DNA of 64,000 nt from Sphingopyxis sp. TUF1 (GCF_036687315.1 NZ_CP144683.1:2116001-2180000), one strand, 5' to 3'. Positions 1-9,780 are shown, numbered from the stretch's first letter. The notes: a model not told the origin generated them from the sequence alone. Numbers and translations: made by a program.

Positions 1-525
1 GGCGGCGCCTATCTCGCGGACGTTATGCTTTATTGCCGCAACCGCATCTATCCGCTCGGCCTGCCGAACGGCATTTCGCATTTCCTCGCGGCGATCCTCG
101 GGCTGTTCGCAATCGTCTTCGGCATCGGCGGCGGGCGCTTGCCGCCCAAGCCCGAACCGATGACGGTGTCGCTCGTCCGCCAGGGCGAGTTCAAGGGCAA
201 ATTTTCGCTACTCATCGTCACGACGCTCGAAAAACTGCTGCTCAGCATCCGCACGAGCGACAGCCATGGCAGCAACGGCCATATGAAACTGCTCGCGACC
301 GACAGCAATGTCGGCGCGCTGTTCCGGATGCTTGGTGCGACCTGGCGCGGCACGCTGGGGCAAAAGCAACTCGCAGGCGTGCATTTCCAGCAAGGCGATG
401 AAATTCGCATCGAGGGCGAGCGGTCGAACGTCATCCTCGACGGCGAAATCTTTCAGGCCAAGAACGGCATGCCGATCATTCTCACCTCGACGCAGCCGGT
501 TCCCTTCCTGCGCCTCGCTGCCTGA
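1..525 (+). CDS. Diacylglycerol kinase family lipid kinase, C-terminal part (5' truncated by window)
   Basis: The reading frame is open from base 1, so the start and the N-terminal ATP-binding half (with the GGDGT-type motif of this family) lie outside. About 174 residues are visible. The end resembles the C-terminal beta-sandwich of the YegS/DgkB-type lipid kinase fold, in particular the segment IEGERSNVILDGEIFQAKNG near the stop, matching the family's conserved region where an Asp-Gly-Glu follows a beta strand. Members phosphorylate diacylglycerol or related lipids to phosphatidate. A hydrophobic stretch (visible residues 20-40) may lie on the membrane. The stop is 7 bp from the next start, so the two are probably co-transcribed. 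Substrate cannot be told from this fragment; family call is moderate. Confidence 0.6.
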   Translation, partial: GGAYLADVMLYCRNRIYPLGLPNGISHFLAAILGLFAIVFGIGGGRLPPKPEPMTVSLVRQGEFKGKFSLLIVTTLEKLLLSIRTSDSHGSNGHMKLLATDSNVGALFRMLGATWRGTLGQKQLAGVHFQQGDEIRIEGERSNVILDGEIFQAKNGMPIILTSTQPVPFLRLAA

Positions 526-532
526 GCGCGCG

Positions 533-1393
533 ATGGCCAGCCTGACCGATCTCGTCCGCGAAGAGCTGGCGGTCCCCGTGGATCCGCGCGTCGCGGCGAT
601 GGGGGCGGCGATCGCGGCCGAATATCCGGGCAGCGCGCGCGCGGTGCTGTTCTACGGCAGTTGCCTGCGCGAAAGCGTGCTCGACGGGCTGATGCTCGAT
701 TTCTACCTGATCGTCTCCGATTATGGCGACGCCTATCCCAAACGCTGGATGGCGGCGGCTAACCGGCTGATCCCGCCCAACGTCTTTCCGTTTCAGCACG
801 GCGGGCTGATCGCCAAATATGCGGTGCTGAGCGAAGCCGATTTCCACCGCCTCAACGGCACGGAAACGCGCAACGTGTCGGTGTGGGCGCGCTTTGCGCA
901 GCCCGCGCGCCTTGTCTGGGCAGTCGACGATACCGCGCGCGAGCGCGCCGTGGCTGCGGTCGCGCGCGCGGCGCCGGCCCTGCTCGCCGCCGCGGGGCGG
1001 CGGGAGGGCGAAGCGCCGCTCGACTGGTGGCGCCGCGCCTTTCGGCTCACCTATTCGGTCGAGCTGCGCGCCGAGCGCAGCGGGCGCGCGCAGTCGGTCG
1101 TCGATGCCGATCCCGCGCGCTACGATCGTTTCAGCGCCCCGGCGATCGCCGCGGTGCCGGCGCCGGCGCACAGCGGCGGTTGGGCGCGCCGCCGCATCGA
1201 AGGCAAGCTGCTCAGCGTCGTGCGCCTTGCCAAAGCCAGCCTGACCTACGCCGGCGGGATTGATTATCTGGCGTGGAAGATCAACCGCCACGCGGGCACC
1301 GCGATCGAGATCAAGCCGTGGCAGCGCCGCTGGCCGCTGCTCGCCGCGCTGACGCTGGTGCCGCGGCTGATCAAGGGCGGCGCGATCCGCTAG
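533..1393 (+). CDS. Tam41-like nucleotidyltransferase (candidate CDP-diacylglycerol synthase)
   Basis: A 286-residue protein. Near residue 37 it carries a nucleotidyltransferase signature, VLFYGSCLRESVLDGLMLDF, followed by YLIVSD: a Tyr-Gly-Ser loop and then an Asp on a beta strand, as in mitochondrial Tam41/Mmp37. Further matches in order are a KYAVLS strand around residue 80, a W-RF-QPARLVW segment, an RLTYSVELR helix around residue 170, and a C-terminal basic tail with ARRRIEGKLLSVVRLAKA then TYAGGIDYLAWKI, all in the order seen in Tam41. Tam41 converts phosphatidate plus CTP to CDP-diacylglycerol. It follows a lipid kinase gene by 7 bp, which would supply phosphatidate. The ATG at 533 was chosen because the upstream extension overlaps the kinase gene in another frame. 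Activity is inferred, not shown. Confidence 0.7.
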   Translation: MASLTDLVREELAVPVDPRVAAMGAAIAAEYPGSARAVLFYGSCLRESVLDGLMLDFYLIVSDYGDAYPKRWMAAANRLIPPNVFPFQHGGLIAKYAVLSEADFHRLNGTETRNVSVWARFAQPARLVWAVDDTARERAVAAVARAAPALLAAAGRREGEAPLDWWRRAFRLTYSVELRAERSGRAQSVVDADPARYDRFSAPAIAAVPAPAHSGGWARRRIEGKLLSVVRLAKASLTYAGGIDYLAWKINRHAGTAIEIKPWQRRWPLLAALTLVPRLIKGGAIR

Positions 1394-1455
1394 CGCGGAC
1401 CGGGATGACGAAGTCGATTGGCGATCATGCTCTTACCGTAAGGAGGCTCCACGTC

Positions 1456-1547
1456 GTCATTGCGAGGAGCGCAGCGACGAAGCAACCTCAAGCCATCGTC
1501 CGGGGTACCACGCAAGCTGGAGATTGCTTCGCTACGCTCGCAATGAC
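1456..1547. repeat. Palindromic repeat, family 1 (copy A)
   Basis: Imperfect inverted repeat whose outer arms read GTCATTGCGAGGAGCGCAGC on the left and the complement at the right end, separated by a variable centre. The same unit recurs at 5965-6055 and 23352-23442. It lies between the Tam41-like gene and the end of the convergent sensor kinase gene. As a transcript it would fold into a long hairpin. It is a REP-like non-coding element. Confidence 0.85.
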
Positions 1548-1582
1548 GCCTATGGATGCGAGGGGATACGCGCCAAGGCAAT

Positions 1583-3559
1583 TCAGCTCGCCAGCCGCTG
1601 TCCCTCCGCCCGGGCCTCGCCGCAGCGCCGGATCGCCTGATCGAGCGCGGAGAGGGTGAAGGGCTTGCGCAGCACGTCATGGTCGCCGAATGAGGCAATC
1701 TCGCCGGCATCGCCAGCATATCCGGTGACAAACAGCACCGACAATGCGGGCCAGCGCTGCTTCAGCTTCGCTATCATTTCGGGTCCGGTCAGGCCTGGCA
1801 TCAGAACATCGGACAGGATCAAATCGAACCCGTTCTCGCCGGCGGCAAGCTGTCGCTCGACAAGCGCTTCGGCCTCCAGCGGGTCGCTGCAGGCGATCGC
1901 GCGGTGACCCAGTTCGCTCACGGCGTCGACCGTTGCCGCGAGGACGCGCGCATCATCCTCGACCACCAGGATGCTGAGTGCATCGGCAGGGGCCGTGGAC
2001 GCGACGACCTCGCCGGGCGCCTCAGCGGCGGCGACTTCCGGCCGCGCCTTGGCAATCGGCATCAGCATCGCCACCCGCGTGCCTTCGCCTTCGGTCGATG
2101 TCAGCTGCACTTCGCCCCCCGACTGGCGGCAAAAGGCAAAGACCTGGCTCATGCCCAGCCCGGTTCCCTGGCCCGCGGGCTTGGTCGTGTAAAAGGGGTC
2201 GAAAACGCGCTCGAGCACCTCGGGCGACATGCCGCACCCCGTGTCGATCACCTCGACCGCCAACCCGCCCGGCTTCTTCTTGCCATCGCTGCGGCTGCGA
2301 ATCGTCAGCGACCCGTGGCCGTCCATCGCGTCGCGCGCGTTGACGGCAAGGTTGAGCAGCGCATTTTCGAACTGTTGCCGGTCTATCCAGCACGCGAGCC
2401 CCGCGGCGTCGAGGTCGAGCTTCAGCGCGATCCGGTCGCCGATCGTGCGCTCGATCAGCGGCGCAAAGCTGGTAACGCTCTCGTCGATCACGGTCATTTC
2501 GGGCCGCGCGGGTTCGGATCGGGCAAAGGTAAGCAGCCGCCGCGTCAGGTCGGCGGCGCGATTCGCGCCGTCGAGCGCGTTCGCCAGGTGGCGCTGCGCC
2601 TTGTCGGGTTCGCCCGGCAGCCAGCGCTCGGCAAGTTCCAGCCCGCCGACGACGACCGCAAGCATATTGTTGAAGTCATGCGCAATGCCGCCCGTCAGCT
2701 GGCCCACGGCCTCCATCTTCTGCGCCTGACGAAGCTGCGCCTCGGCCGCCTCGCGCTCGATCATTTCGCTGCGCAGCGCGTTGTTGGCCTGCTCCAGCTC
2801 CGCGGTCCGCGCCTCGACCGCGGCTTCCAGCTGCATCGCGCGGTCGCTTTCGGCCGCCTGTTCGCGCCGCGCCACCCGCCGCTCGCCTTCGGCACGGATC
2901 AGCGAGAAGGTCGCCCCGACTGCCAGGATCGCCGCGGCCGCACCAAGCAGCGAAAAGAGCAGGATCGCCTGATTGAGGCTCGCGCGATCGGCGGCGGCGA
3001 TGCGGTTGCGTTCGCGCAGCAGTGCGCGCTCGTTGGTGATGATCTGCGTCAGCAGCTTGTCGATCTTGGTCAAGCCGTCGCCCTGGCCCGAGGCATAATA
3101 TTTGGAAATGGCGGCAACGGTCTGATTGTAGTTGGCGCTGAGCGCTGCGTCGCCGAGCTGCCTGCCGCGGCTGTCCATTTCCTGCGTCAGTTGCTCGACC
3201 AGCCCGGCCTGCGCGGGGTTGTCGCGCACATTGCGCTCGAGTTGGGCCAGAAATTGCCGTGCGCGGCCCCATTGCTGTTCATAGATGCGCCCGTCTTCCT
3301 TTTGCAGGCCGACGGCGAAACGCCCGAGCGCGGCCTCGGCGCGCGCCAGCGCGGCGTCGACCGAGCGCGTCTGCGCGATGACCTCCAGGCTTTGCGCCTG
3401 CCATCCCAGCGAGCGGTCATAATCATCGTTCGCGCGCGCCAGCAGCAGCACGAGTGCGGTCACCACCCCCGCCAGGATGGTTGCCACGCCGATCGTCAGC
3501 CAAAAGCGTACCCGCTCGCGCCGCCCCTCGGTTTCGCTGTCATGATCCCGCTCGAACAC
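1583..3559 (-). CDS. Hybrid sensor histidine kinase with C-terminal receiver
   Basis: A 658-residue membrane sensor. TM1 is at about residues 19-42, then a roughly 150-residue periplasmic helical domain resembling CHASE3, TM2 at 196-220, and a coiled coil at 225-280. The HisKA box TGGIAHDFNNML carries phospho-acceptor H294. The HATPase domain shows N407 (N box), DTGCGM at 439-444 and GTGLGM at 465-470. The C-terminal receiver (about 528-650) has acidic pair D535/D536, phospho-acceptor D584 and K632. Such proteins autophosphorylate and pass phosphate to their own receiver, which may act as a sink or dock to another protein. No DNA-binding partner is adjacent. The start is GTG; no better ATG is close to the first transmembrane segment. 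The signal sensed is unknown. Confidence 0.9.
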   Translation of the reverse strand: MFERDHDSETEGRRERVRFWLTIGVATILAGVVTALVLLLARANDDYDRSLGWQAQSLEVIAQTRSVDAALARAEAALGRFAVGLQKEDGRIYEQQWGRARQFLAQLERNVRDNPAQAGLVEQLTQEMDSRGRQLGDAALSANYNQTVAAISKYYASGQGDGLTKIDKLLTQIITNERALLRERNRIAAADRASLNQAILLFSLLGAAAAILAVGATFSLIRAEGERRVARREQAAESDRAMQLEAAVEARTAELEQANNALRSEMIEREAAEAQLRQAQKMEAVGQLTGGIAHDFNNMLAVVVGGLELAERWLPGEPDKAQRHLANALDGANRAADLTRRLLTFARSEPARPEMTVIDESVTSFAPLIERTIGDRIALKLDLDAAGLACWIDRQQFENALLNLAVNARDAMDGHGSLTIRSRSDGKKKPGGLAVEVIDTGCGMSPEVLERVFDPFYTTKPAGQGTGLGMSQVFAFCRQSGGEVQLTSTEGEGTRVAMLMPIAKARPEVAAAEAPGEVVASTAPADALSILVVEDDARVLAATVDAVSELGHRAIACSDPLEAEALVERQLAAGENGFDLILSDVLMPGLTGPEMIAKLKQRWPALSVLFVTGYAGDAGEIASFGDHDVLRKPFTLSALDQAIRRCGEARAEGQRLAS

Positions 3560-3672
3560 CGGCGTGTCTTACCGGACAAGCGCCCGGCCGAAAAGTGGCC
3601 AGGCCGCCGTCACTTCTCCGCGCGCTCGTTTCGCCGCAAAAAAGAATCCGCTGGTCGGCCTCGGCGCTCGCT

Positions 3673-4875
3673 TCAACCGATAATCCCGGTGCGTTTACCC
3701 GCGCGTTCGAAACGCGACAGGATTTCGCCAACCTGGTCCGCCGAATGTTCGGCGCACAGCGAACAGCGAAGCAGGGTCATGCCCGCGGGGGTTGCGGGCG
3801 GGCGCGCGAGGTTGACGTACAGCCCTTCTTCCAGCAGCGCCTCCCACATCATCGCGCCGCGTTCGAGGTCGGGCATGATGACCGCGATAATCGCCGACTG
3901 GGGCTCTTCGGTGCCCAGCGTGAAGCCCAGATCTCTCAGCCCCTTGTGCAGCCTTTTCGAATTTTCCCACAGATGCGCGCGCTTGTTCGACCCGTGCATC
4001 AGCTTGCGGATGCTCGTCGCGGCGGTCGCGACGACGCTCGGCGGCAGCGACGCGGTGAACACATAGGGGCGGCAAACGAGGCGCAGGATTTCGAACTTCG
4101 GGTGGTTCGACACACAGAAACCGCCGACGGTGCCCACGCTCTTGCTGAACGTGCCGATGATGAAATCGACGTCGTCGATGACGCCCTGCGCCTCGGCGAC
4201 GCCGCGGCCGTGCTCGCCGATGAAGCCCATCGAATGCGCTTCGTCGACAAGGACCATCGCGCCATTTTCCTTGGACACGCGGACCATCTCTTTCAGCGGC
4301 GCAACGTCGCCGAGCATCGAATAGACGCCCTCGAGCACGACGAGCTTGCCCGCCTCGGGCGGCAGGCGCTTCAGGCGCTTTTCAAGCGCCTCGACATCAT
4401 TGTGGCGGAATGCGACGATTTCGGCGTCGCCCATCTTGCACCCGTCATAGATCGACGCATGGCTGTCGATGTCGAGGATGACATAGTCGCCCTTGCCCGC
4501 GATCGTCGAAATGATGCCAAGGTTCGCCTGGTATCCGGTCGAAAACACCATGGCATGATCCATGGCGTAAAATTCCTTGAGCGCGTCCTCGCACGCCTTG
4601 TGCCCCTGATAGGTGCCGTTGAGCACGCGGCTGCCCGTCGTGCCGCTGCCGAACTTGTCGAGCGCATCCTTGCCCGCGGCAATGACATCGTCGTCGAACG
4701 TCATGCCCATATAATTATAGGTGCCGAGCAGGATCGTCTCGCGCCCGTTGCAGATCGCGACGGTGGGCGACAGCACCTTTTCCATCACGAGGCTGAACGG
4801 ATCGGTGACGCCGGTGGACAGCAGCGCCTCGCGCTGCTGGATCAACGGGTCGAATTTGGAGAAAAGGTCGGTCAT
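3673..4875 (-). CDS. spt: Serine palmitoyltransferase
   Basis: A 400-residue PLP enzyme of the alpha-oxoamine synthase family, which condenses L-serine with a fatty acyl thioester to 3-ketosphinganine, the first step of sphingolipid synthesis. Visible features are ILLGTYNYMGMTF (residues 48-60), GSGTTGSR, SHASIYDGC with H139 for stacking on PLP, DEAHSMG (D211, H214), and GTFSKSVGTVGG with Schiff-base K245. Wording is nearly the same as the soluble homodimeric Sphingomonas enzyme. The ATG at 4875 is preferred because a longer in-frame ORF would run through a palindromic repeat (4890-4971). It sits downstream of a dedicated ACP gene on the same strand, consistent with acyl-ACP as acyl donor. 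Cytoplasmic or inner-membrane peripheral. Confidence 0.95.
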   Translation of the reverse strand: MTDLFSKFDPLIQQREALLSTGVTDPFSLVMEKVLSPTVAICNGRETILLGTYNYMGMTFDDDVIAAGKDALDKFGSGTTGSRVLNGTYQGHKACEDALKEFYAMDHAMVFSTGYQANLGIISTIAGKGDYVILDIDSHASIYDGCKMGDAEIVAFRHNDVEALEKRLKRLPPEAGKLVVLEGVYSMLGDVAPLKEMVRVSKENGAMVLVDEAHSMGFIGEHGRGVAEAQGVIDDVDFIIGTFSKSVGTVGGFCVSNHPKFEILRLVCRPYVFTASLPPSVVATAATSIRKLMHGSNKRAHLWENSKRLHKGLRDLGFTLGTEEPQSAIIAVIMPDLERGAMMWEALLEEGLYVNLARPPATPAGMTLLRCSLCAEHSADQVGEILSRFERAGKRTGIIG

Positions 4876-4889
4876 ATGATGCCCAAAAT

Positions 4890-4971
4890 CCGTTCGCATC
4901 GAGCGAAGTCGAGATGCCCCTCGACCTCGCACTGTCCCGATGGGTGTCTCGACTGCGCTCGACACGAACGG
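4890..4971. repeat. Palindromic repeat, family 2 (copy 1)
   Basis: Arms CCGTTCGCATCGAGCGAAGT and, at the right end, the near-complement ending CGACACGAACGG flank a variable centre. It lies in the intergenic space between the acp and spt genes and so within their presumed common transcript. Other copies are at 20887-20965, 31009-31090 and 39552-39634. Confidence 0.85.
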
Positions 4972-4982
4972 GAAAAAGAAGT

Positions 4983-5219
4983 TTAGCCCTGCAGTTTCTC
5001 AACCGCGGCGATCAGCTGTCCGACATTCTCGATCTCGGCCTGCTGGTTCATGCTGATGATGATGTCGAACGTGTCTTCGACCTCGGCGACGAAATCCATC
5101 ACCGTCAGGCTGTCCCATTCAAGGTCGCCGGCAAAGGTCGTGGTGTCGGTCAGTTCGACGCCCTTCTTGTTAAAGGGCTCGATCAGGCTGTAAATCTGGT
5201 CGCGAAGCGCGGTGCTCAT
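4983..5219 (-). CDS. Acyl carrier protein dedicated to sphingolipid synthesis
   Basis: A 78-residue acidic protein of ACP size. The motif EWDSLTVMDF contains S37, the attachment site of the 4'-phosphopantetheine arm; DSL is the universal ACP signature. It is followed by helix III with acidic residues (VAEVEDTFDI). Its gene precedes the serine palmitoyltransferase gene by about 107 bp, interrupted only by a repeat. An extra ACP next to spt is a known arrangement in sphingolipid-making alphaproteobacteria, where the ACP carries the acyl chain used by the synthase or by later N-acylation. It is distinct from the fatty-acid ACP in that no fab genes are near. The ATG at 5219 was chosen because residues upstream do not look like ACP. 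Confidence 0.92.
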   Translation of the reverse strand: MSTALRDQIYSLIEPFNKKGVELTDTTTFAGDLEWDSLTVMDFVAEVEDTFDIIISMNQQAEIENVGQLIAAVEKLQG

Positions 5220-5382
5220 AGGGTGCGTCCCATCGTGGAATAAGAGTGCGCGCGGGAATGCCGCGCTCCCGCCCGATTGGCAAGCGAATGCGGCGGGAAC
5301 AGGGCAGCATCTTGCCGCTGGCGGCACTTCATGGCATCGCTGTGACGGGTCGCCGACGCATTGCGAACGCGGGGGAATAGCC

Positions 5383-5955
5383 ATGGCCAGCCAAAACGCA
5401 TCGACACCGCCGCCGCCGCCCGCATTTTCGTTCCCGCCAAACGCCGTGCATCTCGTGCGCACCAACCAGCAATTGACGATGCAGCTGTCGCAAATGGCCG
5501 ATCAAAAGGCGTCGATCCTGATGGGCGCGACCTTTGTCGTGTTCACCCTTGCGGTCGGGCAGGCGCGCGCGGGGGCGGGGGCGCTTGCGATGCCGCTGAC
5601 GATCCTCGCGACCTTTGCCTTTCTGTCCGCGCTGCTTGCCGTGTCGGCGGTGCTGCCGCGCGTCGGCAAGGCGCCGCCGATCGTTTACAAGGACGGCAAG
5701 GACCACAGCAATATCCTGTTCTTCGGCCGCTTTGCCCAGATGGAGGAGGATGAGTTCATCGCCGCGGTGAAGGCGCGGCTGCGCACCGAGGAAGATCTCT
5801 ATGAAACGATGCTGCGCGATACCTATCAGAATGGCATCGTGCTGGCGCGGCGCAAATATCGCTATCTTGCTTATGCCTACCGCCTGTTCGTCGTCGGGCT
5901 GACGTTGACTTTCGTGGCGTTCGGGGTGGAGATGGTGGGGATGTGGCGGGGGTGA
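5383..5955 (+). CDS. Membrane protein with Pycsar-effector-like (DUF5706/PycTM) domain
   Basis: A 190-residue membrane protein. After a Pro-rich N terminus (PPPPPAFSF) comes NQQLTMQLSQMADQKASILM, where ADQKASILxG is the hallmark of the PycTM/DUF5706 family. Two transmembrane helices follow (about 45-62 and 68-92), then a soluble stretch with acidic and basic residues, and a C-terminal membrane helix (165-187). Family members paired with a pyrimidine cyclase kill phage-infected cells by membrane damage; here no cyclase is adjacent, only the divergent acp-spt operon and a MATE exporter. Start ATG 5383 follows GGGGGAA. The role is therefore open: it may be a housekeeping relative. Family assignment is moderate to good; function unknown. 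Confidence 0.7.
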   Translation: MASQNASTPPPPPAFSFPPNAVHLVRTNQQLTMQLSQMADQKASILMGATFVVFTLAVGQARAGAGALAMPLTILATFAFLSALLAVSAVLPRVGKAPPIVYKDGKDHSNILFFGRFAQMEEDEFIAAVKARLRTEEDLYETMLRDTYQNGIVLARRKYRYLAYAYRLFVVGLTLTFVAFGVEMVGMWRG

Positions 5956-5964
5956 GATAACTTC

Positions 5965-6055
5965 GTCATTGCGAGGAGCGCAGCGACGAAGCAATCTCCA
6001 GCCATCGTCCCGGGGGCTCGCAAGCTGGAGATTGCTTCGCTGCGCTCGCAATGAC
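5965..6055. repeat. Palindromic repeat, family 1 (copy B)
   Basis: Same unit as 1456-1547 with arms GTCATTGCGAGGAGCGCAGC and the complement ending GCTCGCAATGAC; the variable centre differs. It begins 10 bp after the stop of the PycTM-like gene and could act as a 3' hairpin. The remaining 140 bp before the MATE gene show no further feature I can support. Confidence 0.85.
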
Positions 6056-6194
6056 GCCTACCGATGCGAGCGCGATAAGCGCGATGACGGTTGAGTGGGG
6101 CGCCGTTGCCTTTCGGCCACCCCCTGCCGACAATTGGCGCGCGCGCCAACGGCGCTATTGAACCGTAACAATCGCGCGCTTATCCGGGCCGGCC

Positions 6195-7628
6195 ATGCTG
6201 CACCAGCCGACCCCTTCCACTGCGCATCCGTCGCAGGGTTTTCGCGCCGAATTTCGCGCGACGCTGGCGCTTGCACTGCCGCTCGCGGCGGCGAATCTGC
6301 TTCAGATGCTGGTTCATGCAATTGATGTTATTTTCGTCGCGCGCCTCGGCGACGCGGCGCTTGCGGCCTCCTCGCTCGGCGTAGCGATCTTCGGTCTTCT
6401 TTTGTGGACCGGATCGGGGCTGGTCGGCGCGTCGGCGCCGCTGATCGCTGCCGAGCTTGGTCGGCGCAAACATGCGGTGCGCGAGGTGCGGCGCACGGTG
6501 CGCATGGCGCTGTGGCTAAGCGCGCTGGTGTCGATCCTCTTCATGGGCATTTGCGCCGCTGGCGGGCCAATCATGATCGCGACTGGGCAGCCGCCAGCCA
6601 CCGCAGAGCGCGCCGCAGGGTTCCTGCTGATCCTGATGTGGGCATTGTTCCCGATGATCGCGGCGGCGGTGCTGCGGATATTCGTGTCCGCACTCGGTCG
6701 CGCGGCCATTGCAACCGCGATCACCTTTGGCGCGCTGTTCGTCAACGCGCTCGGCAATTGGGCGTTCGTCTTCGGCCATCTGGGGATGCCCGCGCTTGGC
6801 CTCCACGGCTCGGCGATTTCCAGCGTAATGACCGCGGTGCTGATGTTGATTGCCTATGTCGTCGTCATCCAGACCGACCGGCGGCTCCGGCGCTATCGCC
6901 TGTTCGGCAACTGGTGGCGCAGCGAATGGTCGCGCTTTGGCGACATGGTGCGGATCGGCACGCCGATCAGCCTGACCATTTTGGCCGAAGCGGGCCTGTT
7001 CACCGGCGCTGCCTTTCTGATGGGGCGCATTGGCGAAGCGCAGCTGGCGGGGCACACGATCGCACTTCAGGTTGCGGCGCTTGCCTTTCAGATTCCGTTC
7101 GGCGTTGCGCAGGCGGGAACGATCCGCGTCGGGCTGGCCTATGGCGCGCACGACCATCGCGGCATTGCCCACGCCGGACAGGCGGCCTTGTTGCTCGGGA
7201 TTGGTTTCATGGCCTTTACCGCGCTGCTGATGTGGCTTTTTCCGCGTCTCGTGCTGTCGCTCTACGTCGATGTCGACGATGCGCGTAACGCCGCGCTGAT
7301 GGGTTTTGCGCTGCAGTTCCTGGTCGTGGCGGCGGCCTTTCAACTGTTCGACGGCGCGCAGGCGGTGGCGGCGGGCGTGTTGCGCGGGCTCCAGGATACA
7401 AGGGTGCCGATGATCATCGCGGTCTGCGGATATTGGGCTGCGGGCTATGGTACCGCCATCTACCTTGGTTTCTGGACGCCGCTTGCGGGCGTTGGAGTTT
7501 GGATCGGCCTCGCGGTCGGCCTGATCGTCGTATCGGCGGTGCTGTTGTGCCGCTGGCGGATGCGCGCGCGGCTGGGATTGCTTCCCGCGGCCGATCCCTT
7601 GCCGGACCGCGGTCCGCACCCCTTCTGA
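6195..7628 (+). CDS. MATE family multidrug/cation exporter (NorM-like)
   Basis: A 477-residue inner-membrane protein with about 12 hydrophobic helices and the internal two-fold repeat of MATE transporters: the first half begins at LALALPLAAANLLQM with the loop PLIAAELGRRK, and the second at DMVRIGTPISLTILAEAGLF. These exporters use Na+ or H+ gradients to expel cationic drugs or metabolites. The loop EVRRTVRMALW after helix 3 and the Gly-rich turn LGRAAI are also family-like. The start ATG at 6195 keeps a short cytosolic N terminus. It is followed by the groESL promoter 40 bp downstream, so its transcript must end in a short space; no clear hairpin is seen. Substrate is not predictable. Confidence 0.9.
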   Translation: MLHQPTPSTAHPSQGFRAEFRATLALALPLAAANLLQMLVHAIDVIFVARLGDAALAASSLGVAIFGLLLWTGSGLVGASAPLIAAELGRRKHAVREVRRTVRMALWLSALVSILFMGICAAGGPIMIATGQPPATAERAAGFLLILMWALFPMIAAAVLRIFVSALGRAAIATAITFGALFVNALGNWAFVFGHLGMPALGLHGSAISSVMTAVLMLIAYVVVIQTDRRLRRYRLFGNWWRSEWSRFGDMVRIGTPISLTILAEAGLFTGAAFLMGRIGEAQLAGHTIALQVAALAFQIPFGVAQAGTIRVGLAYGAHDHRGIAHAGQAALLLGIGFMAFTALLMWLFPRLVLSLYVDVDDARNAALMGFALQFLVVAAAFQLFDGAQAVAAGVLRGLQDTRVPMIIAVCGYWAAGYGTAIYLGFWTPLAGVGVWIGLAVGLIVVSAVLLCRWRMRARLGLLPAADPLPDRGPHPF

Positions 7629-7666
7629 AAAATAGCGGCGGGCGCGGAAAATTTTCGTGCGCCTGT

Positions 7667-7695
7667 CTTGACGCTGTCATACCCCCCGCCCATAT
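7667..7695 (+). promoter_or_regulatory. Candidate RpoH-type promoter of groESL
   Basis: CTTGACG (7667-7673) and CCCATAT (7689-7695), about 15 bp apart, resemble the alphaproteobacterial heat-shock sigma-32 consensus (CTTG near -35, CCCAT near -10). TTGACG could also serve as a sigma-70 -35 box. The pair is 9 bp upstream of the CIRCE element. No transcription start is known, so this is a sequence-based candidate. Confidence 0.55.
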
Positions 7696-7703
7696 GCGGC
7701 TTG

Positions 7704-7730
7704 TTAGCACTCGCGCCTTGTGAGTGCTAA
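7704..7730. promoter_or_regulatory. CIRCE operator (HrcA binding site)
   Basis: Perfect TTAGCACTC-N9-GAGTGCTAA, identical to the consensus CIRCE element bound by the repressor HrcA, 32 bp before the groES start. It predicts HrcA repression relieved on heat shock as GroEL is titrated. The hrcA gene itself is not in the window. Confidence 0.95.
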
Positions 7731-7762
7731 GCGACATCCATTGCACTTTTGGAGGGAAATCC

Positions 7763-8050
7763 ATGCAATTTCGTCCGCTGCACGACCGCGTGCTCGTCCG
7801 CCGTATCGAAGCCGAAGAGAAGACGGCCGGCGGCATCATCATCCCCGACACCGCCAAGGAAAAGCCGCAGGAAGGTGAAGTTGTCTCGGTCGGTTCGGGC
7901 GCCCGCGCCGACGACGGCAAGGTCACCCCGCTCGACGTCAAGACCGGCGACCGCATCCTGTTCGGCAAATGGTCGGGCACCGAAGTCAAGGTCGACGGTG
8001 AAGAGCTGTTGATCATGAAGGAATCGGACATCCTCGGCGTCATCGCCTGA
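7763..8050 (+). CDS. groES: Co-chaperonin GroES
   Basis: A 95-residue protein matching GroES over its whole length: it starts [12 protein letters not shown], carries the mobile loop region [20 protein letters not shown] (residues about 17-36) whose GGIIIP contacts the GroEL apical domain, and ends in [10 protein letters not shown]. It forms the heptameric lid of the chaperonin. The chosen ATG at 7763 follows GGAGGG at 7751-7756; the longer frame upstream would overlap the CIRCE box. First gene of the groESL operon, 86 bp before groEL. Confidence 0.98.
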   Translation: MQFRPLHDRVLVRRIEAEEKTAGGIIIPDTAKEKPQEGEVVSVGSGARADDGKVTPLDVKTGDRILFGKWSGTEVKVDGEELLIMKESDILGVIA

Positions 8051-8124
8051 GCCTGATCCGTCGCCGCCGCGGCTGCGGATGGCGATTCTCGAATGAAGTT
8101 ACGCAGTTTTCTGCCATTTATTGA

Positions 8125-9780
<1,656 letters not shown>

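Noticed and set aside
1904..4066. Long plus-strand frame opposite the sensor kinase and spt
   Set aside because: It is antisense to two genes with clear domains, is Arg/Gly/Ala-rich, and has no ribosome binding site or family. High GC makes such frames common.
4876..4965. Longer spt start (430 residues)
   Set aside because: The extension is encoded by the family 2 repeat and is not found in characterised enzymes.
5220..5955. Complete Pycsar defence system
   Set aside because: Only the effector-like protein is present; no cyclase gene is in the neighbourhood, so I do not call a system.
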